Positions 1-6,546 of a stretch of DNA of 11,184 nucleotides are shown one piece after another (positions within the stretch are counted from its first letter, which is position 1; each line of letters opens with the position of its first letter). The translations under genes and the position numbers were made by a program. The DNA comes from Candidatus Thorarchaeota archaeon (lineage in GTDB: Archaea > Asgardarchaeota > Thorarchaeia > Thorarchaeales > Thorarchaeaceae). The notes under the pieces are model-generated. The model searched no databases, had not been told where the DNA came from, and saw nothing but the letters and a program-made list of their open reading frames with translations. The stretch is from the NCBI GenBank assembly GCA_016839345.1, contig JAEOUL010000271.1, positions 1 through 11,184 on the forward strand. Direction: 5' to 3'.

Positions 1-450
1 TGTTGCAATGTTGGGTACTGCTTGTGGGAAAGGAATGTAGGCAGCCTTTCTCATCTTCAGACCCAAATCATACTCATTCGGCACTTCTATAGGACATACT
101 CTTTGACAGTCTCCACAGCCGGTACATCTGTCAGCATTCACACGCCGAGTGTGTTTGAGGACCTTCACTTGGAAATCACCCTGTTTGCCGGTGACTTCAG
201 TGACATCCGAGTAACTTAGAATCTCGATGTTGGGATGACGTGAACAGTCCACCATCCATGGTCCTTGGATACACATGCTGCAGTCCAAGGTAGGGAATGT
301 TTTGTCCAGTTGAGACATGTGACCTCCAATAGAGGGGTTCCTCTCAACAAGAAACACTTTCACACCCATATCCGCTAGATCTAGGGCAGCTCGCATTCCT
401 GCAATTCCTGCTCCGATTATGACAACTGGCTTCGATGAGGGCTCTGCCAT
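1..450 (-). CDS. hdrA: HdrA-like heterodisulfide reductase subunit A, N-terminal 150 residues (cut by window edge)
   Basis: Reading leftward from ATG at 448-450, the frame is open to base 1 and the C-terminal part lies outside the window. HdrA is the FAD-containing electron-bifurcating subunit of soluble Hdr complexes. Visible features: a Rossmann FAD-binding motif GAGIAG at residues 13-18, with an acidic residue (E36) ending the second strand; the HdrA signature [10 protein letters not shown] around residues 51-60, with a further Cys at 69; a ferredoxin-type cluster motif C109-x2-C112-x2-C115-x3-C119-P; and the family stretch [12 protein letters not shown] at 136-147. GGAGTGA at 458-464, 7 bases ahead of ATG, supports the start. 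It is separated from the two hdrCB pairs by two surface/regulatory genes, so it is probably transcribed independently of them. Family assignment is firm; the natural disulfide substrate cannot be read from sequence. Confidence 0.93.
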   Translation of the reverse strand, partial: MAEPSSKPVVIIGAGIAGMRAALDLADMGVKVFLVERNPSIGGHMSQLDKTFPTLDCSMCIQGPWMVDCSRHPNIEILSYSDVTEVTGKQGDFQVKVLKHTRRVNADRCTGCGDCQRVCPIEVPNEYDLGLKMRKAAYIPFPQAVPNIAT

Positions 451-457
451 TATTTCG

Positions 458-464
458 TCACTCC
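458..464 (-). promoter_or_regulatory. Shine-Dalgarno site of hdrA
   Basis: GGAGTGA on the minus strand ends 7 bases before the ATG at 450, a good match to the archaeal 16S 3' end. It fixes the start of the partial hdrA gene. Confidence 0.7.
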
Positions 465-494
465 GTGGAGATGTTCGACGGTTCTAGAATGCCC

Positions 495-503
495 GATAAA
501 ATG
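495..503 (-). promoter_or_regulatory. TATA-like box for hdrA
   Basis: On the minus strand a TTTTAT core lies about 48 bases ahead of the hdrA ATG. A transcript start near 473 would give a leader of about 22 bases that includes the GGAGTGA Shine-Dalgarno at 458-464. Box and spacing fit archaeal TBP promoters; no transcript data are available. Confidence 0.45.
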
Positions 504-591
504 TTTCCCATCGGACAGTGCGTGAAGGGATGGTTATCTCGGTAGATGATTGGCGCCAAAGCTTGAGAATTAACTATTTCTAATGAGTGAA

Positions 592-600
592 CTTAATATT
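592..600 (+). promoter_or_regulatory. TATA-like box ahead of the 44-codon frame
   Basis: CTTAATATT is centred 27 bases before ATG 623, the spacing expected for archaeal leaderless transcripts. The only support for it is sequence and spacing. Confidence 0.3.
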
Positions 601-622
601 ACAGTGATAACGTCCTGAGATT

Positions 623-757
623 ATGAAAGCAACAAGGCTCTATACTCGAGCTTATCTCACACGCATCAAGTACCGAGAGGTGGCTGAACGTGTGGATGAC
701 CTCAGTAAAATAGAGGTTGTTGATTTTTCACCTCCAGTCAGAATTCATTCCAGCTGA
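623..757 (+). CDS. Possible small protein of 44 residues (hypothetical)
   Basis: ATG at 623 opens a frame that ends at TGA 755-757. The product begins MKATRLYTRAYLTRIKYR and is basic in its first half, followed by a mixed-charge segment (EVAERVDDLSKIEVVDF), which could form one or two helices. I recognise no family. Support is contextual: a TATA-like box CTTAATATT at 592-600 is centred about 27 bases before the ATG, which would give a leaderless transcript, and no Shine-Dalgarno is present, as expected for that mode. It occupies an otherwise empty intergenic region. It could equally be a chance open frame or a decayed fragment of a longer gene. Confidence 0.3.
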   Translation: MKATRLYTRAYLTRIKYREVAERVDDLSKIEVVDFSPPVRIHSS

Positions 758-886
758 TTTCTCATCGATTTCTACTCAGTTTAGTGATAATCTCGAATTG
801 TTCTGAAGTGTCTTAAAGTGTTAAAGCGCAAAAGAGGATTTATGGGCTCCTTTTTGGAACTCGGTTCTGTAGGTTCCTTAATTGTC

Positions 887-896
887 ATTATATATG
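887..896 (+). promoter_or_regulatory. TATA-like box for the acidic surface protein gene
   Basis: ATTATATATG lies about 38 bases ahead of the TTG start at 930, predicting a transcript start close to 917. This would leave a very short leader that still includes the GGTGA at 917-921. Confidence 0.4.
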
Positions 897-916
897 GAAA
901 GAAGATAGGAAGTCTT

Positions 917-921
917 GGTGA
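917..921 (+). promoter_or_regulatory. Shine-Dalgarno deciding a TTG start
   Basis: GGTGA ends 8 bases before TTG 930, but is 23 bases from the next in-frame ATG at 945. It therefore favours the TTG start. Confidence 0.6.
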
Positions 922-929
922 ACAAATAA

Positions 930-2177
930 TTGAGAATCAAGACCATGTCTAGAAAGGCTTTGTTTTTTGCGATGTTTATCTTACTTGTTTCTTCAATCGT
1001 AACTGCGAATGCTTTCACAACTAGTAGCGATGAAACAACGACAACCACAGAACCTGATGAACCTGATGACGACTCACATGAACCTGAAGAATATCGTGAT
1101 GATGATGGAAGAGCTTGGATACAGACTGATATCATGACCGTCATGTTAGATCCCGATTTACCTTCGTATCAGTACTGGTATACACTAGATGAAAACGGGA
1201 GTCTAGCGCGTTTTATGGTCAACTTCATGATGATTGTGGAATTTGAGGATACAAACGGTGATGGAGTCTATCAACCGGATGAAACCCTAAACTTCGCTCC
1301 ACTTGATGCCTTTGAGTGGATTTTGAAGACTGGTGCCATCACTGATAAAGATGGTAATAACAAAGAGGTCTACGCCTCATACACTAAGGGTGGTTTTAGT
1401 GATGATTGGGAGGATGATTGGTTCGAGGACTGGATGCCGGGCTATGAAATTGAGAGTCCCGAAGAGGAACCATTCACTTATGCCTCAGAGGGGGAGGAAG
1501 AGAATCATAATTTCACTCAGTTTGGAGAACTGACCCTGCAATTTTATGCGCACGTCTACATGAATGACTACAATGGTACAGTAACAGACGATGAAGGAGT
1601 TAAAGCAAACTACACCGTTGCCGCAGGTGTTGAGCTCAAGATTGACATTGAGATTGGAAACTTTCCATTCACCTCAAACACATCCAGTGTCGCAATCTTG
1701 AATTATCTAAGGGAAGACATAGCCTCAAGTGATGATGTGAATCACTATTTCATTCTGCATGAGGCGTCTGGCGACAATGATCATGAGTCGGAGGACGAGA
1801 TGGAAGATCTCGGAGAAGAGTTTCATGATGACCTGAATGTTGAGGTCCAAGAGATTTCATTTGTCGAGGCATCTACTGATGAAACTCGTGGGTTCTATCG
1901 TTGGCTTGACAAGGCTGTCGTGACTCATTTGAATGGTTCAAAGGAGGCAGTTGATGTGAGTGCATCATTTTGGACGGATGGGAATGGATTGCTTCTTTTC
2001 CTCGCTTATCCGAACTTCAACGGAGGATCCATACTCCATGATCCTTCTATACGCTTGATTGAGAGTGCGTCACCGTATATTCCCCCTACGCCATTAGATA
2101 TGCCTGTAATGTCTGCTGCAATTATATCATCGGTCATAATTGTGGTAGCAGTTGGCTTTACTCTCAAGCGCCGTTAA
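930..2177 (+). CDS. Acidic secreted surface protein with EF-hand-like loop and C-terminal membrane anchor
   Basis: The 415-residue product has a signal peptide (basic start, hydrophobic core about residues 10-24, likely cut after A26-N-A28), then a Thr- and Asp/Glu-rich linker at about 30-60. A large acidic outside domain follows, and a C-terminal membrane helix about 393-411 ends in KRR, so the bulk should face outward. Residues 107-118 (DTNGDGVYQPDE) match a 12-residue EF-hand-type calcium loop, with ligand positions D107, N109, D111 and E118. At least six N-x-S/T sequons (for example N89) suggest N-glycosylation. The TTG at 930 is chosen because GGTGA at 917-921 lies 8 bases upstream; the in-frame ATG at 945 would be too far from it. 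A hairpin follows the stop directly. No enzyme motif is visible and I do not recognise a named family; role as a surface or calcium-binding protein is inference. Confidence 0.85.
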   Translation: MRIKTMSRKALFFAMFILLVSSIVTANAFTTSSDETTTTTEPDEPDDDSHEPEEYRDDDGRAWIQTDIMTVMLDPDLPSYQYWYTLDENGSLARFMVNFMMIVEFEDTNGDGVYQPDETLNFAPLDAFEWILKTGAITDKDGNNKEVYASYTKGGFSDDWEDDWFEDWMPGYEIESPEEEPFTYASEGEEENHNFTQFGELTLQFYAHVYMNDYNGTVTDDEGVKANYTVAAGVELKIDIEIGNFPFTSNTSSVAILNYLREDIASSDDVNHYFILHEASGDNDHESEDEMEDLGEEFHDDLNVEVQEISFVEASTDETRGFYRWLDKAVVTHLNGSKEAVDVSASFWTDGNGLLLFLAYPNFNGGSILHDPSIRLIESASPYIPPTPLDMPVMSAAIISSVIIVVAVGFTLKRR

Positions 2178-2186
2178 TACCACCTA

Positions 2187-2206
2187 GGAGGGAGTCTTCT
2201 CCCTCC
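2187..2206 (+). terminator. Perfect 8-bp stem hairpin after the surface protein gene
   Basis: Arms GGAGGGAG (2187-2194) and CTCCCTCC (2199-2206) pair perfectly around a TCTT loop. The hairpin begins 9 bases after the stop codon and is followed by ACCATATTTTG. It may terminate transcription or stabilise the 3' end. Archaeal terminators usually depend on U-runs more than on stems, and only a short T run follows, so the role is uncertain. Confidence 0.5.
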
Positions 2207-2258
2207 ACCATATTTTGTAACAATGAACCGGAGTATTCAAAGAGCATAACACATAATT

Positions 2259-3278
2259 GTGGATATGGTTTCAATGGTTGGAAACAAGCGCGCATTGATA
2301 ATATTCGGATTCCTACTTGCCATCCTTCTTGTAGGAGGACCAGTTTCACAAGTTAGAGGACAGGCAAGTTCGCAGGACTTGATTATGACAAATATGAATG
2401 TGATAGCAACCTTGGGAACTGAATGCACAACATCACTTACCATTGAGTCTGAAGTGATAAACATAGGTTCATCAGCACTTGATTACTTTGATCTGAGAAT
2501 TGATGTGAGAGATCTCAATATAACCAGCGCTACCCTAAATGGAACAATTGCTGTCACTACAATTATTTCAGAGAGTAATTACAATCTAATCAGAGTTACA
2601 CCATCGTCACAGATGGCCATAGGATCGAAATTAATCCTCTATCTAAATCTCTCAACAGATTGTCTTCAAGAGCATGTTGGACTAAATGAAGATGAAACTA
2701 TGGACATCAATCACTTGATCTACTATATCCGACCACTGTATGAAGTCAGAAATCTGACTTTCACTGCGATCCTACCAACTCATGCAATTCTCCAATCTGA
2801 TGCCGCTGCGCCGTTGTTCCCAAATCCTACAATGAATTTCACTGACGGCTATCGACCAATCTATATCTGGTACAGAAATCAGATGCTACCAGGACAAGAG
2901 GTTGCATATATCATCAAGTACCAAATTCCAGCTGCAATACTTCAAACTTCACCTACACAGCTTGACTCTGTAGCACTTGGAGTTATGTTTCTCATAATTG
3001 GGGCTGTTGCAATTCTCTTCATCGAACGAATTCCAGTAATTTTGAGGAAATTTCAGACAAGGACAATAATAGCTCCGATTAGGCTCTCAAAACAGGAGGA
3101 ACAGGTCCTCGATTTTCTATCAAAGAAAGGCGGTTCTAGTCCTCAGAGAGATATCTATGAAGAGCTAGATATGTCTCAATCATTGGCAAGTACTGTCTTG
3201 ACTACCCTTGAGGAAAGAGGATTAATTAAGCGACTAAGGACTGGAAGAGAGAATATTGTCCACTTGATGGACGAGTAA
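2259..3278 (+). CDS. Membrane-anchored transcription regulator: signal, ectodomain, one membrane helix, winged helix
   Basis: The 339-residue product has an N-terminal hydrophobic signal segment (about 12-28, AxA-type cleavage site not obvious). A beta-rich outside domain with several N-x-S/T sequons follows (about 40-230). It contains a two-Cys pair (C56, C135) and a segment rich in LP, PNP and W motifs (about 172-212). One membrane helix lies at about 237-256, then a basic stop-transfer segment and a C-terminal winged helix at 276-336 of MarR-like pattern: helix-turn-helix about 294-318, and a wing around RLRTGREN. This order places a sensor outside and a DNA-binding domain inside, a one-component transmembrane regulator; similar architectures are known in other archaea. 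The start is uncertain: GTG 2259, ATG 2265 or ATG 2274 all keep the signal. Its stop is 2 bases from the convergent hdrB stop. Ligand and target genes are unknown. Confidence 0.85.
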   Translation: MDMVSMVGNKRALIIFGFLLAILLVGGPVSQVRGQASSQDLIMTNMNVIATLGTECTTSLTIESEVINIGSSALDYFDLRIDVRDLNITSATLNGTIAVTTIISESNYNLIRVTPSSQMAIGSKLILYLNLSTDCLQEHVGLNEDETMDINHLIYYIRPLYEVRNLTFTAILPTHAILQSDAAAPLFPNPTMNFTDGYRPIYIWYRNQMLPGQEVAYIIKYQIPAAILQTSPTQLDSVALGVMFLIIGAVAILFIERIPVILRKFQTRTIIAPIRLSKQEEQVLDFLSKKGGSSPQRDIYEELDMSQSLASTVLTTLEERGLIKRLRTGRENIVHLMDE

Positions 3279-3280
3279 TG

Positions 3281-4201
3281 CTATGTCTTAGCTTCGATAC
3301 CAAGTCGTTCCCAATTAGGAGCGTTTTTCCTTTGCATGTACTGTAAATGAGTCGTGAATCCGAACTCATCAGGTTCATGACCGAATGCAAGTGCAAGGAG
3401 TTCAACCACATGTAAGACATCGAAGTGGTATTCTGACTCAAAGTAGTTCTGAATCTCCACCTGTCCCATGTCTAATTGAAGTTCACAGAATGGACAAGGT
3501 GTAACAATGATATCTGCTCCACCGGCCTCAATTATACTATCGAATTTCTGTTTCGTGAACTCCAAAGCAATCTTAACGTCTGCAGTCCTGACGGCTCCTC
3601 CAGCTCCACAACAAATCAACTCATCTTTGTAAGGAACATATTCTGCTCCAGATGTTTCACACAGATCTCTGAAAATATGCGGATGCTCAGAGTCATCTTT
3701 CTTTTTGATTTGTTTGGGGCGCATCCAGTGACATCCTGGATGAAGAGCCATTCTGACACCTGTGAACGGGCGTGTTACACGTTTTCGAATCTTCTCGAGA
3801 CCTACTTGTGAATAGAGAGCATCAACATAGTGCCAAACCTCAATCGTTCCCTTGAATTCACGATCAATCACTGCTAGATTTTCATTGACTGCATAGCGGA
3901 GTTCATCATCTTGTTTCAGTTCATGGTTGGCATCCCAGAGACTGGCGAAACATCCGTTACATCCTGTAGTAATTGGATGACCTCCAGCTTCAGCGATTGT
4001 CAAATTTCGAGCGGCAATAGTTGCCCATGTCACACGATCAAACGAGCCAAAGACTCCAGGCGCAGGACAACAAGTTGCGCCCTCCATATCAAGAAGACCA
4101 ATGTCTAAATCCTTGAATATGAGTTTCACTGCACTCTCGATACTTGGATATCGATGAGGGATTATGCAACCCAGAAAATGATAGAATGACTGTTTTGCCA
4201 A
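3281..4201 (-). CDS. hdrB: HdrB-like heterodisulfide reductase subunit B, copy 1
   Basis: HdrB is the catalytic subunit that uses two non-cubane 4Fe-4S clusters to cleave or form a disulfide. The 306 residues match the family length and carry both complete cysteine-rich CCG motifs: C12-x31-C44-C45-x35-C81-x2-C84, and C157-x39-C197-C198-x37-C236-x2-C239. The flanking stretches (CCPAPGV, TGCNGC, HPGCHW, CCGAGG, PCPFC) are typical. It starts at TTG 4201, only 2 bases after the hdrC stop; GGAGG (4209-4213) inside the end of hdrC lies 7 bases upstream and supports TTG and tight coupling. HdrB and HdrC normally form a unit bound to HdrA. All ligands are present, so it should be active, but whether it acts on CoM-S-S-CoB or another disulfide cannot be told. 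Confidence 0.93.
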   Translation of the reverse strand: MAKQSFYHFLGCIIPHRYPSIESAVKLIFKDLDIGLLDMEGATCCPAPGVFGSFDRVTWATIAARNLTIAEAGGHPITTGCNGCFASLWDANHELKQDDELRYAVNENLAVIDREFKGTIEVWHYVDALYSQVGLEKIRKRVTRPFTGVRMALHPGCHWMRPKQIKKKDDSEHPHIFRDLCETSGAEYVPYKDELICCGAGGAVRTADVKIALEFTKQKFDSIIEAGGADIIVTPCPFCELQLDMGQVEIQNYFESEYHFDVLHVVELLALAFGHEPDEFGFTTHLQYMQRKNAPNWERLGIEAKT

Positions 4202-4203
4202 GA

Positions 4204-4755
4204 TTATTCCTCCTTCTCCTCTTTTTCAGCGACAAGTTTGTCAAAACCAGTCTTCTTTGCAATTTTCTTGATTTCCTCAATTGCCTCAGGATATCTACTA
4301 GCATTTGGTGGAACTCGTTCAATACCAACCTTTTCTCGTAGGTTCTCCCATGACTCTTTGTCCAATGGGACTGCATGACCTGCCTCAAGGACTTTCAGAG
4401 CAGTCTTTTGATGTGGAACTAGCATGTATCCCTCAGCAACTGCAACATTCCGGATTGCTTTAATTACATCCGTAGGCATGACATCTTGAGGACATCTATC
4501 TGTACAAGTATAGCAAGTGGTACAATACCAGAGTTCAGGAGCTGAGATGCATTGTTCCTTTAAACCCAATAGTGCCTTACGAATTATCCCGCGAACTAAG
4601 TAGTTGGTTCGAGCTCCTGCTGGACAACTGCCACTGCAAGTTCCACATTGGTAGCAGTTCTGAATATTTGGACCACCGGTCTTCTTAATCATCTGAACGA
4701 AGGAGTCATCTGGAATGTCAATAACGATTGCGGGTTTTTCCTCAGCACTAGTCAA
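4204..4755 (-). CDS. hdrC: HdrC-like heterodisulfide reductase subunit C, copy 1
   Basis: HdrC is the small two-cluster ferredoxin-like subunit that carries electrons between HdrA and HdrB. The 183-residue product has two cubane motifs: C34-x2-C37-x2-C40-x3-C44-P and C78-x2-C81-x2-C84-x3-C88-P. Between them is the typical helical stretch IIRKALLGLKE, and later comes GHAVPL. No membrane segment is present, so this is the soluble type, not HdrE-linked. The start is TTG 4755, with GGTG about 7 bases upstream; the next in-frame Met (residue 22) is too close to the first cluster to be attractive. The equivalent Cys is also residue 34 in the second copy when that copy starts at 5997, which supports both starts. 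The charged tail (KEEKEE) is variable in the family. It is the first gene of a two-gene unit with hdrB. Confidence 0.92.
   Translation of the reverse strand: MTSAEEKPAIVIDIPDDSFVQMIKKTGGPNIQNCYQCGTCSGSCPAGARTNYLVRGIIRKALLGLKEQCISAPELWYCTTCYTCTDRCPQDVMPTDVIKAIRNVAVAEGYMLVPHQKTALKVLEAGHAVPLDKESWENLREKVGIERVPPNASRYPEAIEEIKKIAKKTGFDKLVAEKEEKEE
4209..4213 (-). promoter_or_regulatory. Shine-Dalgarno of hdrB copy 1 inside hdrC
   Basis: GGAGG on the minus strand lies within the last codons of hdrC and 7 bases before TTG 4201. It supports this non-ATG start and coupled translation of hdrC and hdrB. Confidence 0.75.
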
Positions 4756-4790
4756 TATAATACACCGACTGCGCGCTGGACTTGCTTTTC

Positions 4791-4803
4791 GAACTTAAAT
4801 CCA
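4791..4803. promoter_or_regulatory. Shared, near-symmetric TATA-like element between hdrC copy 1 and the radical SAM gene
   Basis: GAACTTAAATCC reads as CTTAAAT on the plus strand and ATTTAAG on the minus strand. Its centre is about 42 bases from the hdrC TTG (4755) and about 44 bases from the radical SAM ATG (4842), so each direction would get a leader of about 17-19 bases. No other convincing box is seen for either gene in this 86-base gap. Confidence 0.4.
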
Positions 4804-4841
4804 TTGCCGAAAGGTCGTTAAGTTCATTCAGTCATTAACAG

Positions 4842-5930
4842 ATGACAATAGCGATGTTATGCCCAAATCATGATAATGAAGAGAGAATCATATCTCGTTC
4901 AATCGGTGTCTGTTCAAAGTGCGTCAGGAGGGGCACTTTGGAAGTGGCACAACAAACTCATGAAAAATTAAGATATCGTGATGGTTTAGTACCAGTCATT
5001 CCATCAACAGGAGAGTTTGTATGTGGTGAATGTGGAAATCATTGTCGAATGAACGAAGGGGGTATGGGTTTCTGTAACATACGAATAGCCAGTGGAGGAA
5101 AAATCGTTGATAGATATCCCGAAAAAGCAGTTGTTTCATGGTATTTTGATCCATTGCCAACAAATTGTGTTGCTGATTGGGTTTGTTCAGTCACATCAGA
5201 ACGAGAGCTTGGAATAGGAAAACAACGCCTCAAGAATCTCGCTGTTTTCTACGGTTCATGTAATTCAGACTGTCTCTTCTGTCAGAATGCTAGCTATAGA
5301 GTCATGATGGCCAAAGGAGAACCATTAATGACAGCGCAAGAACTTGCTGATGTTGCGGATGACTTTACTGCGTGTGTCTGCTATTTTGGGGGCGACCCTT
5401 CAACGAACTCCGAACATTCCGTTAATACATCACATCTTCTAAACGAAACTAGGGCAGTCAAAGTCTGTTATGAAACAAACGGAAATATCTCGAAGAAATG
5501 GCTCAATCCAATTGCCAGTGTTGTTGATGCAACTGGCGGCACGCTCAAGTTCGACCTCAAAGCTGTGACTCCAGAAATCTATCGGGCACTCACGGGAGTT
5601 TCGAACAATGCTGTCTTGAGAAACTTCAGAGAACTCGCATTATCAAAAAGGGAACGAGAGAAGGAGTTTTTGGTTGCCAGTATACTACTTGTTCCAGGAT
5701 ATATTGACATCCCTGAAGTTAGGAAAATCTGTGCATTCATTGCAGAGATCGACTCCACAATCCCTACAGCTCTTCTAGGTTTTAGTCCACATCATGCAAT
5801 GAGTGATCTACCAAGGACAAGCATGACTCATGCGCGTGCAGCGCTTGATGCTGCAAACGACGAGGGATTGAATAACGTGAGAATAGGTAATCTAGGATTG
5901 CTTGGGAGAAATGATTACAGGTTTTTTTAA
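4842..5930 (+). CDS. Radical SAM enzyme, PflA/AmrS-like, with N-terminal zinc-ribbon-like cysteines
   Basis: The 362-residue product has the radical SAM cluster motif C140-x3-C144-x2-C147 (GSCNSDCLFCQN), a GGDP motif at 183-186 standing for the usual SAM-contacting GGEP, and ETNG at 211-214. Radical SAM enzymes use a 4Fe-4S cluster and S-adenosylmethionine to make a 5'-deoxyadenosyl radical. Ahead of the core are a C7-x2-H10 / C24-x2-C27 ribbon-like pattern and a second motif C61-x2-C64-x3-C68 ... G-x-G-x-C78-x2-R. The second motif resembles the N-terminal signature of AmmeMemoRadiSam (AmrS) and PflA-related proteins. No glycyl radical enzyme, AMMECR1 or Memo gene is in the window. ATG 4842 has no clear Shine-Dalgarno. 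It is divergent from hdrC copy 1 and upstream of hdrC copy 2 in the same direction. The class is secure; the substrate is unknown. Confidence 0.88.
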   Translation: MTIAMLCPNHDNEERIISRSIGVCSKCVRRGTLEVAQQTHEKLRYRDGLVPVIPSTGEFVCGECGNHCRMNEGGMGFCNIRIASGGKIVDRYPEKAVVSWYFDPLPTNCVADWVCSVTSERELGIGKQRLKNLAVFYGSCNSDCLFCQNASYRVMMAKGEPLMTAQELADVADDFTACVCYFGGDPSTNSEHSVNTSHLLNETRAVKVCYETNGNISKKWLNPIASVVDATGGTLKFDLKAVTPEIYRALTGVSNNAVLRNFRELALSKREREKEFLVASILLVPGYIDIPEVRKICAFIAEIDSTIPTALLGFSPHHAMSDLPRTSMTHARAALDAANDEGLNNVRIGNLGLLGRNDYRFF

Positions 5931-5945
5931 TCGGACATCTCAATC

Positions 5946-5953
5946 CTTATATT
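5946..5953 (+). promoter_or_regulatory. TATA-like box for the second hdrC-hdrB pair
   Basis: CTTATATT is centred about 47 bases before ATG 5997, predicting a transcript start near 5975 and a leader of about 22 bases that includes GAGGA at 5986-5990. If correct, the ATG at 5961 would lie outside the transcript. Confidence 0.4.
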
Positions 5954-5985
5954 CCGCTAAATGAGGGACGCAACTAGTGACAATA

Positions 5986-5990
5986 GAGGA
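5986..5990 (+). promoter_or_regulatory. Shine-Dalgarno of hdrC copy 2, deciding the start
   Basis: GAGGA ends 6 bases before ATG 5997. No such site precedes the alternative in-frame ATG at 5961. Confidence 0.65.
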
Positions 5991-5996
5991 TTCATA

Positions 5997-6545
5997 ATGA
6001 CTGAAGACATCTCACCTGAATTGATCAACAATGGGGATGTTGATTCAGGATTCGTGGACAAAATCGTTGAAGCTGGAGCAGAAAGGATTCGGACCTGTAT
6101 TCAATGTGGAACATGTTCAGCGGTCTGTCCGAGCGGCCGGCGAACAGCTTTTAGAACAAGAGAAATTATTCGAAAAGCACTCTTGGGTCTAAAGGAAGAG
6201 GTGTTAGCAAGCTCAGACCTTTGGCTCTGTTCAACTTGTTATAATTGCCTAGAGAGATGCCCTAGGCAAATCAAAGTAACAGATGCAATCCTGATTATGA
6301 GGAATATGGCTGTGAATCATGGTTTCATGTTGCCGGAGCATCGCAAGACATCTCTGAAACTTATTTCCACAGGTCATGCAGTTCCAATTGATGATGCCAA
6401 TAGAGAGATGCGGAAGAAATTAGGTCTAAAAGAAATTCCACCAACTACTCATTCCAATGCTGCTGCTCTCAATGATGTACAAGAGATTTTGAACAAAACT
6501 GGATTCAAGAAATTGATAGAAGATCAAAAGAAGGAGAACGACTGA
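5997..6545 (+). CDS. hdrC: HdrC-like heterodisulfide reductase subunit C, copy 2
   Basis: The product of 182 residues repeats the two-cluster HdrC plan: C34-x2-C37-x2-C40-x3-C44-P and C78-x2-C81-x2-C84-x3-C88-P, with the shared core IIRKALLGLKE and GHAVPI. It is plainly a paralogue of the copy at 4204-4755, and the cysteine positions are identical. The longest open frame begins at ATG 5961, but I prefer ATG 5997: it has GAGGA 6 bases upstream, it matches the length of the first copy, and a TATA-like box at 5946-5953 would place the transcript start after 5961. The tail is again charged (DQKKEND). It should relay electrons to the HdrB encoded directly downstream, 1 base after its stop. It could be co-transcribed with the radical SAM gene 66 bases upstream, or come from its own promoter. 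Confidence 0.92.
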   Translation: MTEDISPELINNGDVDSGFVDKIVEAGAERIRTCIQCGTCSAVCPSGRRTAFRTREIIRKALLGLKEEVLASSDLWLCSTCYNCLERCPRQIKVTDAILIMRNMAVNHGFMLPEHRKTSLKLISTGHAVPIDDANREMRKKLGLKEIPPTTHSNAAALNDVQEILNKTGFKKLIEDQKKEND

Positions 6546-6546
6546 A

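Larger units (their letters stand above)
451..929. other. Long intergenic region between hdrA and the acidic surface protein gene
   Basis: This 479-base stretch separates two divergent genes. It holds the hdrA promoter (about 458-503), a 10-bp palindrome TTGGCGCCAA at 550-559, a possible leaderless 44-codon gene with its own TATA-like box (592-757), and the promoter and Shine-Dalgarno of the gene at 930 (887-921). Between 758 and 886 I see only AT-rich sequence and a small GAAC/GTTC inverted repeat at 857-867; no tRNA, CRISPR or long open frame. Confidence 0.6.

Noticed and set aside
22..219. Open frame of 65 codons on the plus strand at the left edge
   Set aside because: It is antisense to the FAD and ferredoxin motifs of hdrA, which clearly mark the true coding strand.
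550..559. 10-bp palindrome TTGGCGCCAA upstream of hdrA
   Set aside because: Too short to stand out from chance, and it lies about 50 bases upstream of the hdrA TATA-like box without further support.
3476..3811. Open frame of 111 codons on the plus strand inside hdrB copy 1
   Set aside because: It lies wholly antisense to a gene with complete HdrB motifs and its product shows no recognisable domain; it is a shadow frame.
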